A DNA stretch of 64,000 nt from JAFGOG01 sp034429215 (GCA_034429215.1 DAOUGI010000127.1:76598-140597), one strand, 5' to 3'. Shown: positions 7,609 to 16,892, numbered from the stretch's first letter. Notes: generated by a model not told the origin, from the sequence alone. Numbers and translations: made by a program.

Positions 7609-9196
7609 TTTCGCTTACCTCCTCCAACATTCGGGTGTAGCGGAACTGAAAGAGGGTGATGGCCCCCACGATGAAAAAGATGACAATCGAGATGGCTGAG
7701 GCAAAGCCGTAATCAACACCGCGGCTGCCGGAGAATGCCAGGTTATACACATAACTGATCAAGATGTCCGTGTGACCGGCAGGCGTCGGGGTGTTGGCCA
7801 TCGGCGGTCCACCTGCATTGAACAAGTAGATCAGGTTAAAGTTGTTAAAGTTGAAGGTAAACGAGGCTATTAACAGCGGCCCGACGGCAACGAGCAACAA
7901 GGGTAAGGTGATCTTCCAAAACTTTTGCCAGGGGTTGGCTCCGTCCACGGTTGCGGCTTCAAGCGTTTCGCTGGGAATGGACTGGAGCGCACCGCTGCAG
8001 ATCAGCATAAAGTACGGGTAGCTCAGCCACAGATTGACGATCAGGATCGCAATCTTTGCCCACCACCCATCGGTGAACCACGGCGGCGCCCACCCAAACA
8101 GACCCTCCAGCATCCGGTCGATTACGCCCAGTTCCGGATTCAACATGCCGCGCCAGATCAAAATCGTGATCAACGCCGGCACCGTGTAGGGAATGATCAG
8201 CAGGGACCGGATCAGCTTCTTGAGTGGGAAATTCGGATCGTTGAACAGGACGGCGATAGCCAGCCCCAGGGAAAAATTCAGCAGCAAGCTCAGAAAAGCG
8301 AATCCAAAGTTCCAGCCAACCAGTTGGACCAGCGGGCCGCGCAGGGCAGGGCTGATGAAAAAGTTCTTAAAGTTGTCCAAGCCAATGGACTCGACGAAAC
8401 CGGGCCGCAGTTGCTGGCCGGCTGACGTCGTGAATGCGCCGCGCAGGTTCTTGTATACCAGCCCTGTCTCCTGATCGATCATGGCGTCCTGTTCGGCATC
8501 ATAGACGTAGCGAGGCAGCAATTCCGCCGCTTCCCGGGGAGAACGAACCTGGATGGTTTTCCCTTCCTCGCCAAACAGAACCTGGGTCAGGTTCTTATCC
8601 GCAGCGGCCAGGAAAGCGTTCAACCTTTCGTAGCCTTGGATCTCTTGCGGGATGCCGCTAGCGTCGAGCTCGCCAACCCCCAATTCGCCGGGCTGAGGTT
8701 GGGCCAGCGGCTCGCCCGGCCTCGCCAGGTACCCATTCCCCGCTTCATCTACCAGCCAGAGGACATACTCCCCTTCGGGTGACTTGAAAGCCGTCCAGGT
8801 ATAAGCTTTGCCCGCAGCGGGTAGATACGTTTGCCTGGTCATCTGACCGACAGCCTGTTCCTTGGTGATCAGATGGCCCTCTCCATAGTTCGTAAAGGCG
8901 ACCCAGACGGTAAAGACGATCGGATAGATGGTAAACAGGGCCATCAGGACCAGCCCCACCACCATCCAGCGGATCGGATACGCTTCCTTGCGCAGCATCA
9001 CCACGTTGACGAATATGGCAATGACAACGATCACCGCGGCGAAAGGATAGTAGCCCAAGGCCACCAGCTTGAGCACGAACCAGACCACCAGGGTGTCCAC
9101 GGCGACCACGATCGCCAGGCGAAGTAGCCGGGGCAGCAGCGGCGCCGCCGAGGGGCGGCCTATTGCGCGAGCAACTTGAGGTGTATTGGCAGCCAT
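7601..9196 (-). CDS. Sugar ABC transporter permease, MalF/GanP type
   Basis: A 531-residue inner-membrane permease. Three hydrophobic segments near the N-terminus precede a large extracytoplasmic insert (about residues 105-270), as in MalF. The conserved core follows, with the EAA loop 'LEAATVDGANPWQKFWKITLP'-type motif near residue 420. The ATG at 9196 is chosen over the in-frame GTG at 9214 because AGGGAG lies five bases upstream of it. It forms a heterodimer with the downstream MalG-type protein. An approximately 14-bp stem-loop (9237-9266) separates it from the binding-protein gene. Confidence 0.93.
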   Translation of the reverse strand: MAANTPQVARAIGRPSAAPLLPRLLRLAIVVAVDTLVVWFVLKLVALGYYPFAAVIVVIAIFVNVVMLRKEAYPIRWMVVGLVLMALFTIYPIVFTVWVAFTNYGEGHLITKEQAVGQMTRQTYLPAAGKAYTWTAFKSPEGEYVLWLVDEAGNGYLARPGEPLAQPQPGELGVGELDASGIPQEIQGYERLNAFLAAADKNLTQVLFGEEGKTIQVRSPREAAELLPRYVYDAEQDAMIDQETGLVYKNLRGAFTTSAGQQLRPGFVESIGLDNFKNFFISPALRGPLVQLVGWNFGFAFLSLLLNFSLGLAIAVLFNDPNFPLKKLIRSLLIIPYTVPALITILIWRGMLNPELGVIDRMLEGLFGWAPPWFTDGWWAKIAILIVNLWLSYPYFMLICSGALQSIPSETLEAATVDGANPWQKFWKITLPLLLVAVGPLLIASFTFNFNNFNLIYLFNAGGPPMANTPTPAGHTDILISYVYNLAFSGSRGVDYGFASAISIVIFFIVGAITLFQFRYTRMLEEVSENV

Positions 9197-9236
9197 ATGT
9201 CTCCCTACAAGCACTCTTGCCAGAGAACCAGGTATA

Positions 9237-9266
9237 GGAAGGCCGGGGGATCTCCCCCGGCCTTCC
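9237..9266 (-). promoter_or_regulatory. Strong intergenic stem-loop between binding-protein and permease genes
   Basis: Perfect inverted repeat GGAAGGCCGGGGGA / TCCCCCGGCCTTCC with a minimal loop. No T-run follows on the minus strand. Position and shape match the stem-loops that protect the 3' end of binding-protein messages or cause partial attenuation, giving more binding protein than permease. The function is inferred. Confidence 0.65.
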
Positions 9267-9280
9267 CATCGATCAACTGA

Positions 9281-10849
9281 CTATTTGGTGGTAACCATGT
9301 AGGTTGCCGGGTCGTAGACGAAGGTTACTTCGCCGTCAGCCGCCAGGCTGAGCTTGTAGTTCGGCCCATCCTGTTTGCCATCCGAACCGTAATTCACGGT
9401 CCAGGCGCCGTCGAGCGCGACTTTGTACTCGTACTCACCTGCCGGAAGCTTCACGGTGAGCGTGTAGAGCCCATCGTCTCCCTTAATCATGGCAGTGGCC
9501 TCGCAGGCGGGGTCCCACTGAGCGCCGCATCCAGCCTTGTCCTGGTAGCTGCCGGGCAGGTTGACCATGCCGGCGAGCGCTCCCAGGATCAAGTCGCTCA
9601 CCTGCTTGGCCGCGTCGTTCATGGCCTCTTCAGGTGTCTGCTTGCCGGTCAGCGCGAGCGTGATGCCGTTGTTCCAGGCGCTCCACACAGAGCCCATCTC
9701 GGGGATATTGGGCATGGGGATCGCGTTGGCGCCGGCCTCGCCCATGGCCGCCAGGTCCTTGTCATCCGTCTTGGCCAGGACCGCCTTGAGCGCCGAGGGG
9801 CGCAGCCCGGTTTCGTAGATCTGCTGCATGAACTCTTCGGAGGCGACATACTCGGTCAGAAAAGTCTGCGCCAGCAGGATGTTCTCGCTGAACGCGTTGA
9901 TCATAAAGCCCTGCACGCCCATAAAGGGAGCGCCGTTGTCGGGAAAGACCGTTACCGCGTAGGGCACGCCAGAGGCGCGGATGCGGTCCAGCGCCCATGG
10001 TCCGGCCATCAGGAACGGGATCTGCCCGGTCTCGAACAACTGGTGCCCGGTCTCATAGTCCGTCGTGTTGGGCATGAGCCCCTCATCGACTGCCCCTTTC
10101 ATCCAGGTGACGGCCTTGATCATGCCTTCGCCGTTAAGACCGATGTCCTTTGAATTCCAGGCGCCCTTGTCATCCACACCAAAGATGTAACCGCCGAAAG
10201 ATGTCTGCATCGGCAGGGCGTTGTATCCCGGGTCGCCGGCAATGGCGATCGCGTACTGGGCCTTGCCTGCCGCCTTTAGGTCGCGGCCGATCTGCAGCAT
10301 ATCATCCCAGGTTGCCGGCGGCTCGGTGACCAGCTCGGTGTTGTAAAAGAACCCCAGATTCTCAGTCGCGTAGGGCACGCCGTAGAGCTTGCCGTCTGTG
10401 TACGTAAAAGCCTCCAGCGACAGGGGGACAAACTCTTCTGCCTTGGCTCCCAGGTCGATGGGCGCCACCAGGCCGCTCTCCACCATCGCACCCAGCCAAT
10501 CGTGGACGCCGACAAAAATGTCGGGGCCCTCACCGGCGGGGGCTGCGGTGATCATCGGCGTGCGAATGTCCTGAACCCGGCCCAGGTCTTCGACGACGAG
10601 CTGCACATTGTACTTGGCGAGGAAATCCTCGGCCAGCGCATTCAAAATCGGCGCGCGCGTGTCATCGGCCCAGATCTTCAAGGTGGCCGCAGGCTCTGCT
10701 GCCTTGGTCGGTTCCGCGGTGGGTGGTACCGCAGTCGGCGCCGCGGTGGCCGGTACCGCGGTGGCCGGCGCCGCAGTCGGCGCCGGAGTTGTCCCACACG
10801 CCGCCACGAGCAATGCAACGATCAGGCTTAGGGCAAGTACTTTTTTCAT
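9281..10849 (-). CDS. Extracellular sugar-binding lipoprotein (family 1) with an added C-terminal carbohydrate-binding-like module
   Basis: A 522-residue solute-binding protein of the maltose/galacto-oligosaccharide type. The lipobox ends at Cys18, and Pro/Ala/Thr repeats form a tether (about 20-50). The family-1 binding fold covers about 55-430 ('IWADDTRAPILNALAEDF', 'GEGPDIFVGVHDWLG', 'GVPYATENLGFFYN'). A further domain of about 85 residues (from 435) resembles the X25/SusE-like beta-sandwich modules of pullulanases ('YTLTVKLPAGEYEYKVALDG', 'FVYDPATYMV'). That extra module is unusual on a transporter binding protein. AAGGAG precedes the ATG. It is first in the transport/hydrolase operon, directly downstream of the hybrid regulator. 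Confidence 0.9.
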   Translation of the reverse strand: MKKVLALSLIVALLVAACGTTPAPTAAPATAVPATAAPTAVPPTAEPTKAAEPAATLKIWADDTRAPILNALAEDFLAKYNVQLVVEDLGRVQDIRTPMITAAPAGEGPDIFVGVHDWLGAMVESGLVAPIDLGAKAEEFVPLSLEAFTYTDGKLYGVPYATENLGFFYNTELVTEPPATWDDMLQIGRDLKAAGKAQYAIAIAGDPGYNALPMQTSFGGYIFGVDDKGAWNSKDIGLNGEGMIKAVTWMKGAVDEGLMPNTTDYETGHQLFETGQIPFLMAGPWALDRIRASGVPYAVTVFPDNGAPFMGVQGFMINAFSENILLAQTFLTEYVASEEFMQQIYETGLRPSALKAVLAKTDDKDLAAMGEAGANAIPMPNIPEMGSVWSAWNNGITLALTGKQTPEEAMNDAAKQVSDLILGALAGMVNLPGSYQDKAGCGAQWDPACEATAMIKGDDGLYTLTVKLPAGEYEYKVALDGAWTVNYGSDGKQDGPNYKLSLAADGEVTFVYDPATYMVTTK

Positions 10850-10891
10850 TCTCTTCTCCTTTTGTGTTTTTGGCAGACTTTGCCACAGATT

Positions 10892-10897
10892 ATTATA
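10892..10897 (-). promoter_or_regulatory. Candidate -10 element of the galactan operon
   Basis: TATAAT on the minus strand, about 40 bases before the binding-protein ATG. No -35 close to consensus stands at 16-18 bases; the nearest TTGCAG is 12 bases away. This is the pattern expected of an activator-dependent promoter, consistent with control by the AraC-type regulator encoded just upstream. No operator repeat could be defined by eye. Confidence 0.45.
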
Positions 10898-10966
10898 GAC
10901 GGATTATCGCTGCAAGTCTTGCTCTTGAGCGGGGTATTTTTGATGAAATCCGGGACCTGGTGTGGC

Positions 10967-13900
10967 CTAGCCGCGTTTGCTGCGCCGGTATGCACGCGGC
11001 GTCATGCCAACCTCACGCTGGAAGGTGCGGGTGAAATGCGCGCTCTCTGAAAAACCCACCGCCAGGGCGACTCGGGTGATCGGCAGGTCGCTGCTCTCCA
11101 AGAGCTTGCGCGCCTGCCAAATGCGGTAGCGGTTGAGGTACACCATCGGCGTCACCCCCTGCTCCTGGCGGAAACAATCGGTCAAATAGTCGGGGCTGAA
11201 ATGAACGTAACTCGCGATCTGCTCGCGGGTAAGCGGCTCGGCATAGTGGGCATGCATGAAACCCATCGCCTGCCGGATGAGGCGTTGTGTCGGCCCCCCC
11301 AACACCTGGTGCCGCGTCAGTGCGGCTTCGATGCGGGCCAGCGTTTCTGTCGTGTTAAAGAGACCTTTGCTCATGATCGCCGCAACACCACGGCTCAAAC
11401 GCTCGATATTCGTTTCGTCGAGCACGTGCGCAGTCAAAACGATCACCGGAATGTCGCGTGTCGTTTCGCCGGCGCGCAGCGCGTCGAGCACGGCAAAACC
11501 ATCCATCTCGGGCATCATCAAATCGAGCAAGATCAGATCGGGCCGGCTATGTTCGAGCATCTCCAGTGCGGCGCGTCCATTGCGCGCGCATATTGCCCGG
11601 CAGCCCGCCTGCTCCACCAGACGACGATGCAGATCGAGAATGCCCGGATCGTCGTCCACCACCAAAACCACCCGCTCAGTCGAGTCAACGTACTGCACGA
11701 GCTGTTCGACAAGCTCTTCAGACGCAAGCGGCTTGGGCAGATAGTTCAGCTCCAGCCACTCGCCGCGATCGCGATCGAGATCGAGCGAATAAACCAACAC
11801 CGGGATATGCGTGGTAGCCGGTTGGCGTTTCAGCTTTTCCAGGAGCGCCCAACCCCAACGCGCCGCCGTTTCTCGATCCAGGACCAGCGCAGCAGGTGGA
11901 TCGGCCGACAGATCGATGAGCCAATCGGTCTCTTGGTCCGCATGATACACCTGCACCTCGAACCCGCGCTCGCGCAGGTATGCAGACAGATAATCGCCTG
12001 TCTTCGCCTGGGTCGCCAGCACCGCCACACGCCCCATGTGCGGGATAGGCAACAGGCCCTGACCGGCTCCGGCAGGGACAACCGGCAGTGTGAAAAAGAA
12101 GGTCGAGCCGCCGCCCAAGGCGCCGGGCGAGCGAACGCCAATCGTGCCCCCGTGCTGCTCGACCAGATACTTGCAGATCGCCAGGCCCAGCCCCAAGCCT
12201 CCATACCCCGATTGAATCGCCCGCTCGGACCGCTGGAACTCGAGAAAGATACTCTCTTGCTCCACGGGAGGGATCCCCATTCCGGTATCACTCACCGACA
12301 CAGTAACCTGTTGGCCATCGGTCTCTAGATTCAGCGCGACCGTTCCGGATGCCGTGAACTTGATCGCATTGCCGATCAGGTTGAGAACAACCTGGTGCAA
12401 TCGCGTCCGGTCGCCGAGCACCCAGGGGCCTTGCTGGGGGAACGACGCCCGCCACGCCAACCCCTTTTCGCTCGCCATCTGTTCGCCGATCTGGGTCGCC
12501 GCACACAAAACTTGTGCCAGGTCGAGTGGCTCGCACAACAGGTGCAACTGCCCCGCTTCGCTGCTCGCCAGGTCCAGCACGTCACCGATCAATTGCCCCA
12601 GGTGCTGCGCACTGGCATAAATCCGCTCCATATCGTGCAACGTGACATCGGAGAGCTGCGACTTGCGCTGTTCTCGGAGGATCATATCGCTCAAACCGAC
12701 AATCAGCGACAGCGGCGTTCGCAATTCGTGACTCACAACCGAGAGAAAGCGGCCCTTCAGCCGGTTCGCTTCCTCCGCCAGCCGCCGGCCATCGAGCGCG
12801 TCGCGATACAACTGGCCGGTGCGCAGCGCCGAGGCCAGATTGTGCACAATCGCCGCGCAGGGCTCCAGGCTCGTCGCGCTCAAGGCCGCAAAGCCGGTGG
12901 TCTGATCGTCGATCACCACCGGCAGGATGGCAAGCTGAAAGGCGGAATCGGGCGGGTAGAGCCCCGGCGGCGGGAACTCACGCGTGGGGAACCGGCGGCC
13001 GACCGCGCTCCCGGGCAGACCCACGTCGAGCAAAACCGTGGATAACGACCAGGGATCGTCTTCCTGGGGCGAATAGAGCGCGACCAGGGCGTGCTCAATC
13101 CCCAGGTGCGGCAGATGATGAGCGAGGATACTTGCGCTTTCTGAAGCATCGAACGCGGCCAACAACTGCGAGGTCATCAACCCCAGGCGATTGGCCATCT
13201 CCATGTGCCGCAGCAGCGCATAGGTCGCCTGGCGCTGCACCTGCTCGGCGATTTCGAGGCGGGCGCGGTCGATCAGCGAGTCGGCAAAGACGAGGCTCGC
13301 CCCCGGGATCAGCGGCGCCAGCCTGGACAGGCCCTGGCGCAGATTTGATAGCCCGGCGTGCCACGCGTACGCATCTTCGCCATGCCCCTCGAGCCAGTCG
13401 AAAAGCTGTTGCAGCGCCGTGTCGAACGGCCCAGGATCGCCGCAGGACAGACTCGATGTGAACGCCTGGACGAGATTGAGGCCCAGGGTCTCGATCTCCT
13501 GGCGCGTGCTGTGCCGCGCTTCCACCAGCGTCGCCTCTGCCATCGCGCCCGCCAGGGCGGCCTGGGTGGCTTGGCGGTCCGAGGGCGTTTCCGGCAGCAG
13601 CGCCGCCGCCGGCAGCCTCTCTGGACGGCAGCCGCACGACTGGCGAATGACGAGCTGCGTCGGCACGCGCGTGTGCGTCTCGCCTCGCTGCCTGCCCTCG
13701 ATCGCGTCGAGCAGCGACAGCACCGTCTGGTACCCCAGCCTGAAGGTCGGATGCCGGACGGTGGTGAGCGGCGGCAGGTGCGAGCGCGCCTCGAGAATGT
13801 CGTCAAAGCCGATGACCGCCACGTCGTCCGGAATGCGCCGCCCCACTGCGTGCAGCACCTCGATGGCGCCCAGGGCCGACAGATCGTTACTGGCCAACAG

Positions 13901-14506
13901 AGCGGTAAACGGCGCGCCCGACGACAGGATCTGCTGCATGGCGGCGCGCCCATCTTCGCGCCGGTGCTCGCCAAAGGCGATGAGCCGTGCATCCTCTTCA
14001 ATGCCGGCGTCGCGCAGCACTTCCCGGTAGGCGGCCAGACGTTCCGCCGTGTCGCCGCCGCGCCCAGACTTGCCGGCGATGAACGCGATCTGCCGGTGCC
14101 CATGCTGGCGGAGATGGTCAAACGCCTGGCGGATGCCGCCTGCGTTGTCCACGGCGACGAGCGGTCCCGGTTTTTCGGCCGTGGTCAGAACGACCGGGTA
14201 GCCCGAGCGGATCAGGTCCTGCACATACTCGAACTGCTCGTCGGACAGATCGTCAGGAATGACGATCAACCCATCGGCGTTCCAGGGGCCGACCGGGCAA
14301 AAGTCCACACCCTCACCCGGCACCGCCCAAACGGTGCGGCTGGCCCGCGGGCTCGCCGGCAGGCTCATGCCACAGCCGAGGAGCAGATTGCAGTCCTGCT
14401 CGCGGGCCGCAGCGCAAATCCCCTGGAAGAGGGTGTGGGTATAGCCGTCAATGGCTGTACCCTCATAGACCGACCAGGTTGACAGGAAACCGATGGTTGG
14501 GCGCAT
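10967..14506 (-). CDS. Hybrid regulator: LacI-type sugar sensor, histidine kinase, two receivers and AraC DNA-binding domain in one chain
   Basis: A 1179-residue cytoplasmic protein with no membrane segment. Residues 1-290 are a LacI/RbsB-type ligand-binding domain without a LacI helix-turn-helix. About 310-570 is a helical and GAF-like sensory region. HisKA carries His593 in 'VVSHELRTPLSL'; the ATPase domain spans about 690-808 with N-box 'LIGNAIKF' and 'GLGLGLAI'. A degenerate receiver (about 826-935) precedes a full receiver with Asp995 in 'LILLDLMMPEMDGF' and Lys1047. The C-terminus (about 1075-1175) is an AraC double helix-turn-helix ending 'GFSESAHFTRTFQREVGMTP'. It probably reads a sugar, autophosphorylates and switches the adjacent galactan operon. 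The ATG lies only about five bases after the predicted transcription start, with no ribosome site. Confidence 0.93.
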   Translation of the reverse strand: MRPTIGFLSTWSVYEGTAIDGYTHTLFQGICAAAREQDCNLLLGCGMSLPASPRASRTVWAVPGEGVDFCPVGPWNADGLIVIPDDLSDEQFEYVQDLIRSGYPVVLTTAEKPGPLVAVDNAGGIRQAFDHLRQHGHRQIAFIAGKSGRGGDTAERLAAYREVLRDAGIEEDARLIAFGEHRREDGRAAMQQILSSGAPFTALLASNDLSALGAIEVLHAVGRRIPDDVAVIGFDDILEARSHLPPLTTVRHPTFRLGYQTVLSLLDAIEGRQRGETHTRVPTQLVIRQSCGCRPERLPAAALLPETPSDRQATQAALAGAMAEATLVEARHSTRQEIETLGLNLVQAFTSSLSCGDPGPFDTALQQLFDWLEGHGEDAYAWHAGLSNLRQGLSRLAPLIPGASLVFADSLIDRARLEIAEQVQRQATYALLRHMEMANRLGLMTSQLLAAFDASESASILAHHLPHLGIEHALVALYSPQEDDPWSLSTVLLDVGLPGSAVGRRFPTREFPPPGLYPPDSAFQLAILPVVIDDQTTGFAALSATSLEPCAAIVHNLASALRTGQLYRDALDGRRLAEEANRLKGRFLSVVSHELRTPLSLIVGLSDMILREQRKSQLSDVTLHDMERIYASAQHLGQLIGDVLDLASSEAGQLHLLCEPLDLAQVLCAATQIGEQMASEKGLAWRASFPQQGPWVLGDRTRLHQVVLNLIGNAIKFTASGTVALNLETDGQQVTVSVSDTGMGIPPVEQESIFLEFQRSERAIQSGYGGLGLGLAICKYLVEQHGGTIGVRSPGALGGGSTFFFTLPVVPAGAGQGLLPIPHMGRVAVLATQAKTGDYLSAYLRERGFEVQVYHADQETDWLIDLSADPPAALVLDRETAARWGWALLEKLKRQPATTHIPVLVYSLDLDRDRGEWLELNYLPKPLASEELVEQLVQYVDSTERVVLVVDDDPGILDLHRRLVEQAGCRAICARNGRAALEMLEHSRPDLILLDLMMPEMDGFAVLDALRAGETTRDIPVIVLTAHVLDETNIERLSRGVAAIMSKGLFNTTETLARIEAALTRHQVLGGPTQRLIRQAMGFMHAHYAEPLTREQIASYVHFSPDYLTDCFRQEQGVTPMVYLNRYRIWQARKLLESSDLPITRVALAVGFSESAHFTRTFQREVGMTPRAYRRSKRG

Positions 14507-14518
14507 AATTTAGATGCT

Positions 14519-14548
14519 ATTATACCCCACTTCAGTGCAGGCGTCCAA
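14519..14548 (-). promoter_or_regulatory. Promoter of the hybrid regulator, nearly leaderless transcript
   Basis: Minus strand: -35 TTGGAC (14543-14548), an 18-base spacer, and -10 TATAAT (14519-14524). The expected start is about 14512, only some five bases before the ATG at 14506, and no Shine-Dalgarno sequence is present. Confidence 0.6.
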
Positions 14549-14565
14549 TACAAAAACCGAGAGCC

Positions 14566-14700
14566 GTGTATAGGTGGTCGTTGAGGCTGATGGCATTGGC
14601 GCTATGCTCGCCGCCTTTATCCTGCTGGCTACAAGCTGCCAACCCGTTGCCACTCCTCCACCGCCGCCCACAGCAACGCTCAAGCCGGATTATGGGGTGG
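14566..14700 (+). pseudogene. Possible remnant of a lipoprotein gene 5' end, frameshifted
   Basis: Two plus-strand frames together read like the N-terminus of a lipoprotein. Frame one gives 'YRWSLRLMALA' from 14566; the next frame gives 'MLAAFILLATSCQPVATP', a typical signal core with lipobox and Pro/Thr tether. One frameshift near 14605 would join them. The sequence then runs straight into the 3' end of the oppositely oriented TolB-like gene and loses sense. It may be a rearrangement scar; chance similarity of a short hydrophobic frame cannot be excluded. Confidence 0.3.
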
Positions 14701-15742
14701 CGACCGGTCCCCAGGAAGGCCAGAGCTCGCCGGCGGGGTGGGCTGCCAGGGGGCGCTGCTTGCTGCCATCTTTATTCATCACATAGATCTCGAAATCCCC
14801 GTCCCGCTGAGTTTGAAAGACGATCTGGCCGCCGTCTAGCGACCAGGTTGGGTTCTCGTCAAAGCGCGGTGAGTCGGTGAGCTGGCGTATGCCGCTGCCA
14901 TCAGCACCCATGACAAAGATGTCCGTGTTCCGCGAACGAGGAACCAGCCCATTGAAAGCAAGCTGTGTCCCATCCGGCGACCAGGCCGGGAACAGCTCCC
15001 AATTCGGGCTGCCGGTCAACGGCTGCTGGTTGCTGCCGTCTGCGCTCATCACGAAAATGTCCCAATTACCTCGGCGGTCAGACGAAAAGGCAATCTGCGA
15101 GCCATCCGGCGACCAGTCGGCGAACTGGTCGTTCGCCGCATTGAAGGTCAGGCGGGTGACCTTCGTTCCATCCGGCTGCATGGTATAGATTTCGTAAAAG
15201 CCATCGCCATCATAATCGGCGTCAAAGATAATCTGCCTGCCGTCGGGCGACCAGGCCGGGTGATCCTCGGCAGCTTCTGTATGGGTCAGCCTGCGCGGGT
15301 TGCTCCCATCAATATCCATCACATAGATTTCGTACTTGAGGTCAGGGAACTGGGGACTGGGGTCATGTCGCGCTGTCAGAAAAGCGATCCGCGTGCCATC
15401 AGGGGAAATGGCCGGGCTGTCATCGAAGGCAGGATCGTTCGTCAATCGCGCCAGCCCACTGCCATCGACGTTCGTTATGTAAATTTCTGGATTGCCATCG
15501 CGATCCGAATAGAAGGCAATCAGCCCATTCGCAGGTGGTTGGATTTCCTCTTCGGGAACAGCCGTCTCCGTGGGCGAAGCGGTCTTTGTCAGAATGGGTG
15601 TGTTGGTCGGCAAAGCAGTGGCGCCTGGCAGCGGCGTCTCCGTTGCCGGCTGGCTCACCGCAGTGACAGGCGCTTTGCTTTCACAGGCGCCAACAAGCCC
15701 AAGGACAAAGAGCAAAGTAAAAGCGATCCAGTGTATTCTCAT
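14690..15742 (-). CDS. TolB-like beta-propeller lipoprotein
   Basis: A 350-residue lipoprotein. The signal peptide ends at the lipobox Cys20 ('VLGLVGAC'). A Thr/Pro-rich tether (about 21-70) is followed by about six repeats of the WD40-like PD40 type, each with 'NPEIYITNVDGSGLARLT' and 'PAWSPDG' features. It is probably anchored outside the membrane, where such propellers bind proteins or glycans; its ligand is unknown. The ATG at 15742 is preferred over an in-frame upstream start because GGAGGGAG precedes it. It does not look operonic with its neighbours. Confidence 0.85.
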   Translation of the reverse strand: MRIHWIAFTLLFVLGLVGACESKAPVTAVSQPATETPLPGATALPTNTPILTKTASPTETAVPEEEIQPPANGLIAFYSDRDGNPEIYITNVDGSGLARLTNDPAFDDSPAISPDGTRIAFLTARHDPSPQFPDLKYEIYVMDIDGSNPRRLTHTEAAEDHPAWSPDGRQIIFDADYDGDGFYEIYTMQPDGTKVTRLTFNAANDQFADWSPDGSQIAFSSDRRGNWDIFVMSADGSNQQPLTGSPNWELFPAWSPDGTQLAFNGLVPRSRNTDIFVMGADGSGIRQLTDSPRFDENPTWSLDGGQIVFQTQRDGDFEIYVMNKDGSKQRPLAAHPAGELWPSWGPVATP

Positions 15743-15937
15743 TTTCTCCCTCCGACTTGCCACAACCGCTTCGGCCGGCGCCTCGCCCGGGCTGCCCTCG
15801 ACCAGGAAACTATTGCCTTTCTACATAACCTGCTTCTGATTCCGGGTGTTCAGATCCCAACCGGTCTTGCAACCAAGTGACCTGTGCCGCCGAAAAGCCC
15901 TGACCGCTCATAATGACGAGACGTTGTTGGAAAATTC

Positions 15938-15969
15938 AAAGGACCGCCATCTGACAACGGCGGTCCTTT
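15938..15969 (-). terminator. Intrinsic terminator after the repeat-containing membrane protein gene
   Basis: Perfect 11-bp stem AAAGGACCGCC / GGCGGTCCTTT with a 10-base loop. On the minus strand it is followed by a T-rich stretch (TTTGAATTTTCC). It lies 36 bases after the stop of the gene ending at 16005. Between this stem and the TolB-like start at 15742 no gene was seen. Confidence 0.7.
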
Positions 15970-16004
15970 GGAAAAGGGTGGACTGCTCGGGATTGCCGAT
16001 CTGG

Positions 16005-16892
16005 TTACGGCTGCGGCGGTGTCCCGGCATCCTCCGGGATGGGCAGGCCGTCGGGAAGCTGGCGCAGATAGCCGCAGGTCACCAACTGCACGTCGTCCCA
16101 CACATACCCCTCGGCCGTGAATGTGTCGATGTCCTTGATCCAACGCTTCTCGCCGCCCTCCAGCGCATAGACGTGCGGGCTGTCTCCGCACTTGAGGACG
16201 AGATGGATCGGGTGCCCTATCTCGAACTGGGCCAGAAACTCGTCGTCGACCACATGGACATCCTTCCAGGTCAGATTCAAGTGCTCGAAGGCGTCCAAGC
16301 TGCTGATCCAGCGCAGCTCGTTGTCCTGCAATATATAGATCTCGTCGCCGCTCGCTTTGAGCACCAGGCCATCGCGGATCACCAGCGAAGCGGTGTCGGG
16401 TAGGATCCTCGCCAGGCTAATGCCATGGCGTGTCACCGGGATGTTGATCACCATAGTCAGCACCACGATCAGGAGCAACAGCCGGCCCAACGTCTTGCCC
16501 ATGTTGATGCTCGGCAACCGGGCCGGCGGCTCTCCCCCCTCTTCCCCCGGTCCGGGCTCGCTCTTGGAAGACAGCCGCGATCCCGTTGCCGGAAGAGCCC
16601 CGGCGCGCCTTTCCACCGGCGGTGGCGCCGGCCGGGTGGTCAGTGCCTCCCTGACTGTCGGAGGGGCAGGCCGCGGTGCGCGGTCTTCAGGCGCGGCAAG
16701 CGGGGATGGAGTTGCCTCCATCTCCCCCATGCGAGGCTGCTGTTCAGGGCTGGGTGTGGCGCGCGGGGAGGGAACGCCCTGCCTCGCCCGTTGTCTCTCG
16801 GCCAGGGCGTCGAGAAGTAGATCCAGGATCTGATCGGTATTCGGCGGTTTCTGTCCGGTCCCCCGCAGGGGATCCTGAGTTCTTTCTGTCAT
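16005..16892 (-). CDS. Membrane-anchored protein with two 'RWI' repeats
   Basis: A 295-residue protein. A disordered Pro/Arg-rich cytoplasmic N-terminus (1-130) precedes a single membrane helix (about 135-152, 'LGRLLLLIVVLTMVINI') and an outside region. That region has two similar repeats of about 55 residues, beginning 'GLVLKASGDEIYILQDNELR' and 'HLVLKCGDSPHVYALEGGEK', each with a 'RWI...DAF/DTF...W.DV' core. Similar RWI repeats occur in exported proteins of several little-studied phyla; their role is not known to me. AGGAGG precedes the ATG. It lies 16 bases after the Yip1-like gene, probably as an operon. Confidence 0.7.
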   Translation of the reverse strand: MTERTQDPLRGTGQKPPNTDQILDLLLDALAERQRARQGVPSPRATPSPEQQPRMGEMEATPSPLAAPEDRAPRPAPPTVREALTTRPAPPPVERRAGALPATGSRLSSKSEPGPGEEGGEPPARLPSINMGKTLGRLLLLIVVLTMVINIPVTRHGISLARILPDTASLVIRDGLVLKASGDEIYILQDNELRWISSLDAFEHLNLTWKDVHVVDDEFLAQFEIGHPIHLVLKCGDSPHVYALEGGEKRWIKDIDTFTAEGYVWDDVQLVTCGYLRQLPDGLPIPEDAGTPPQP

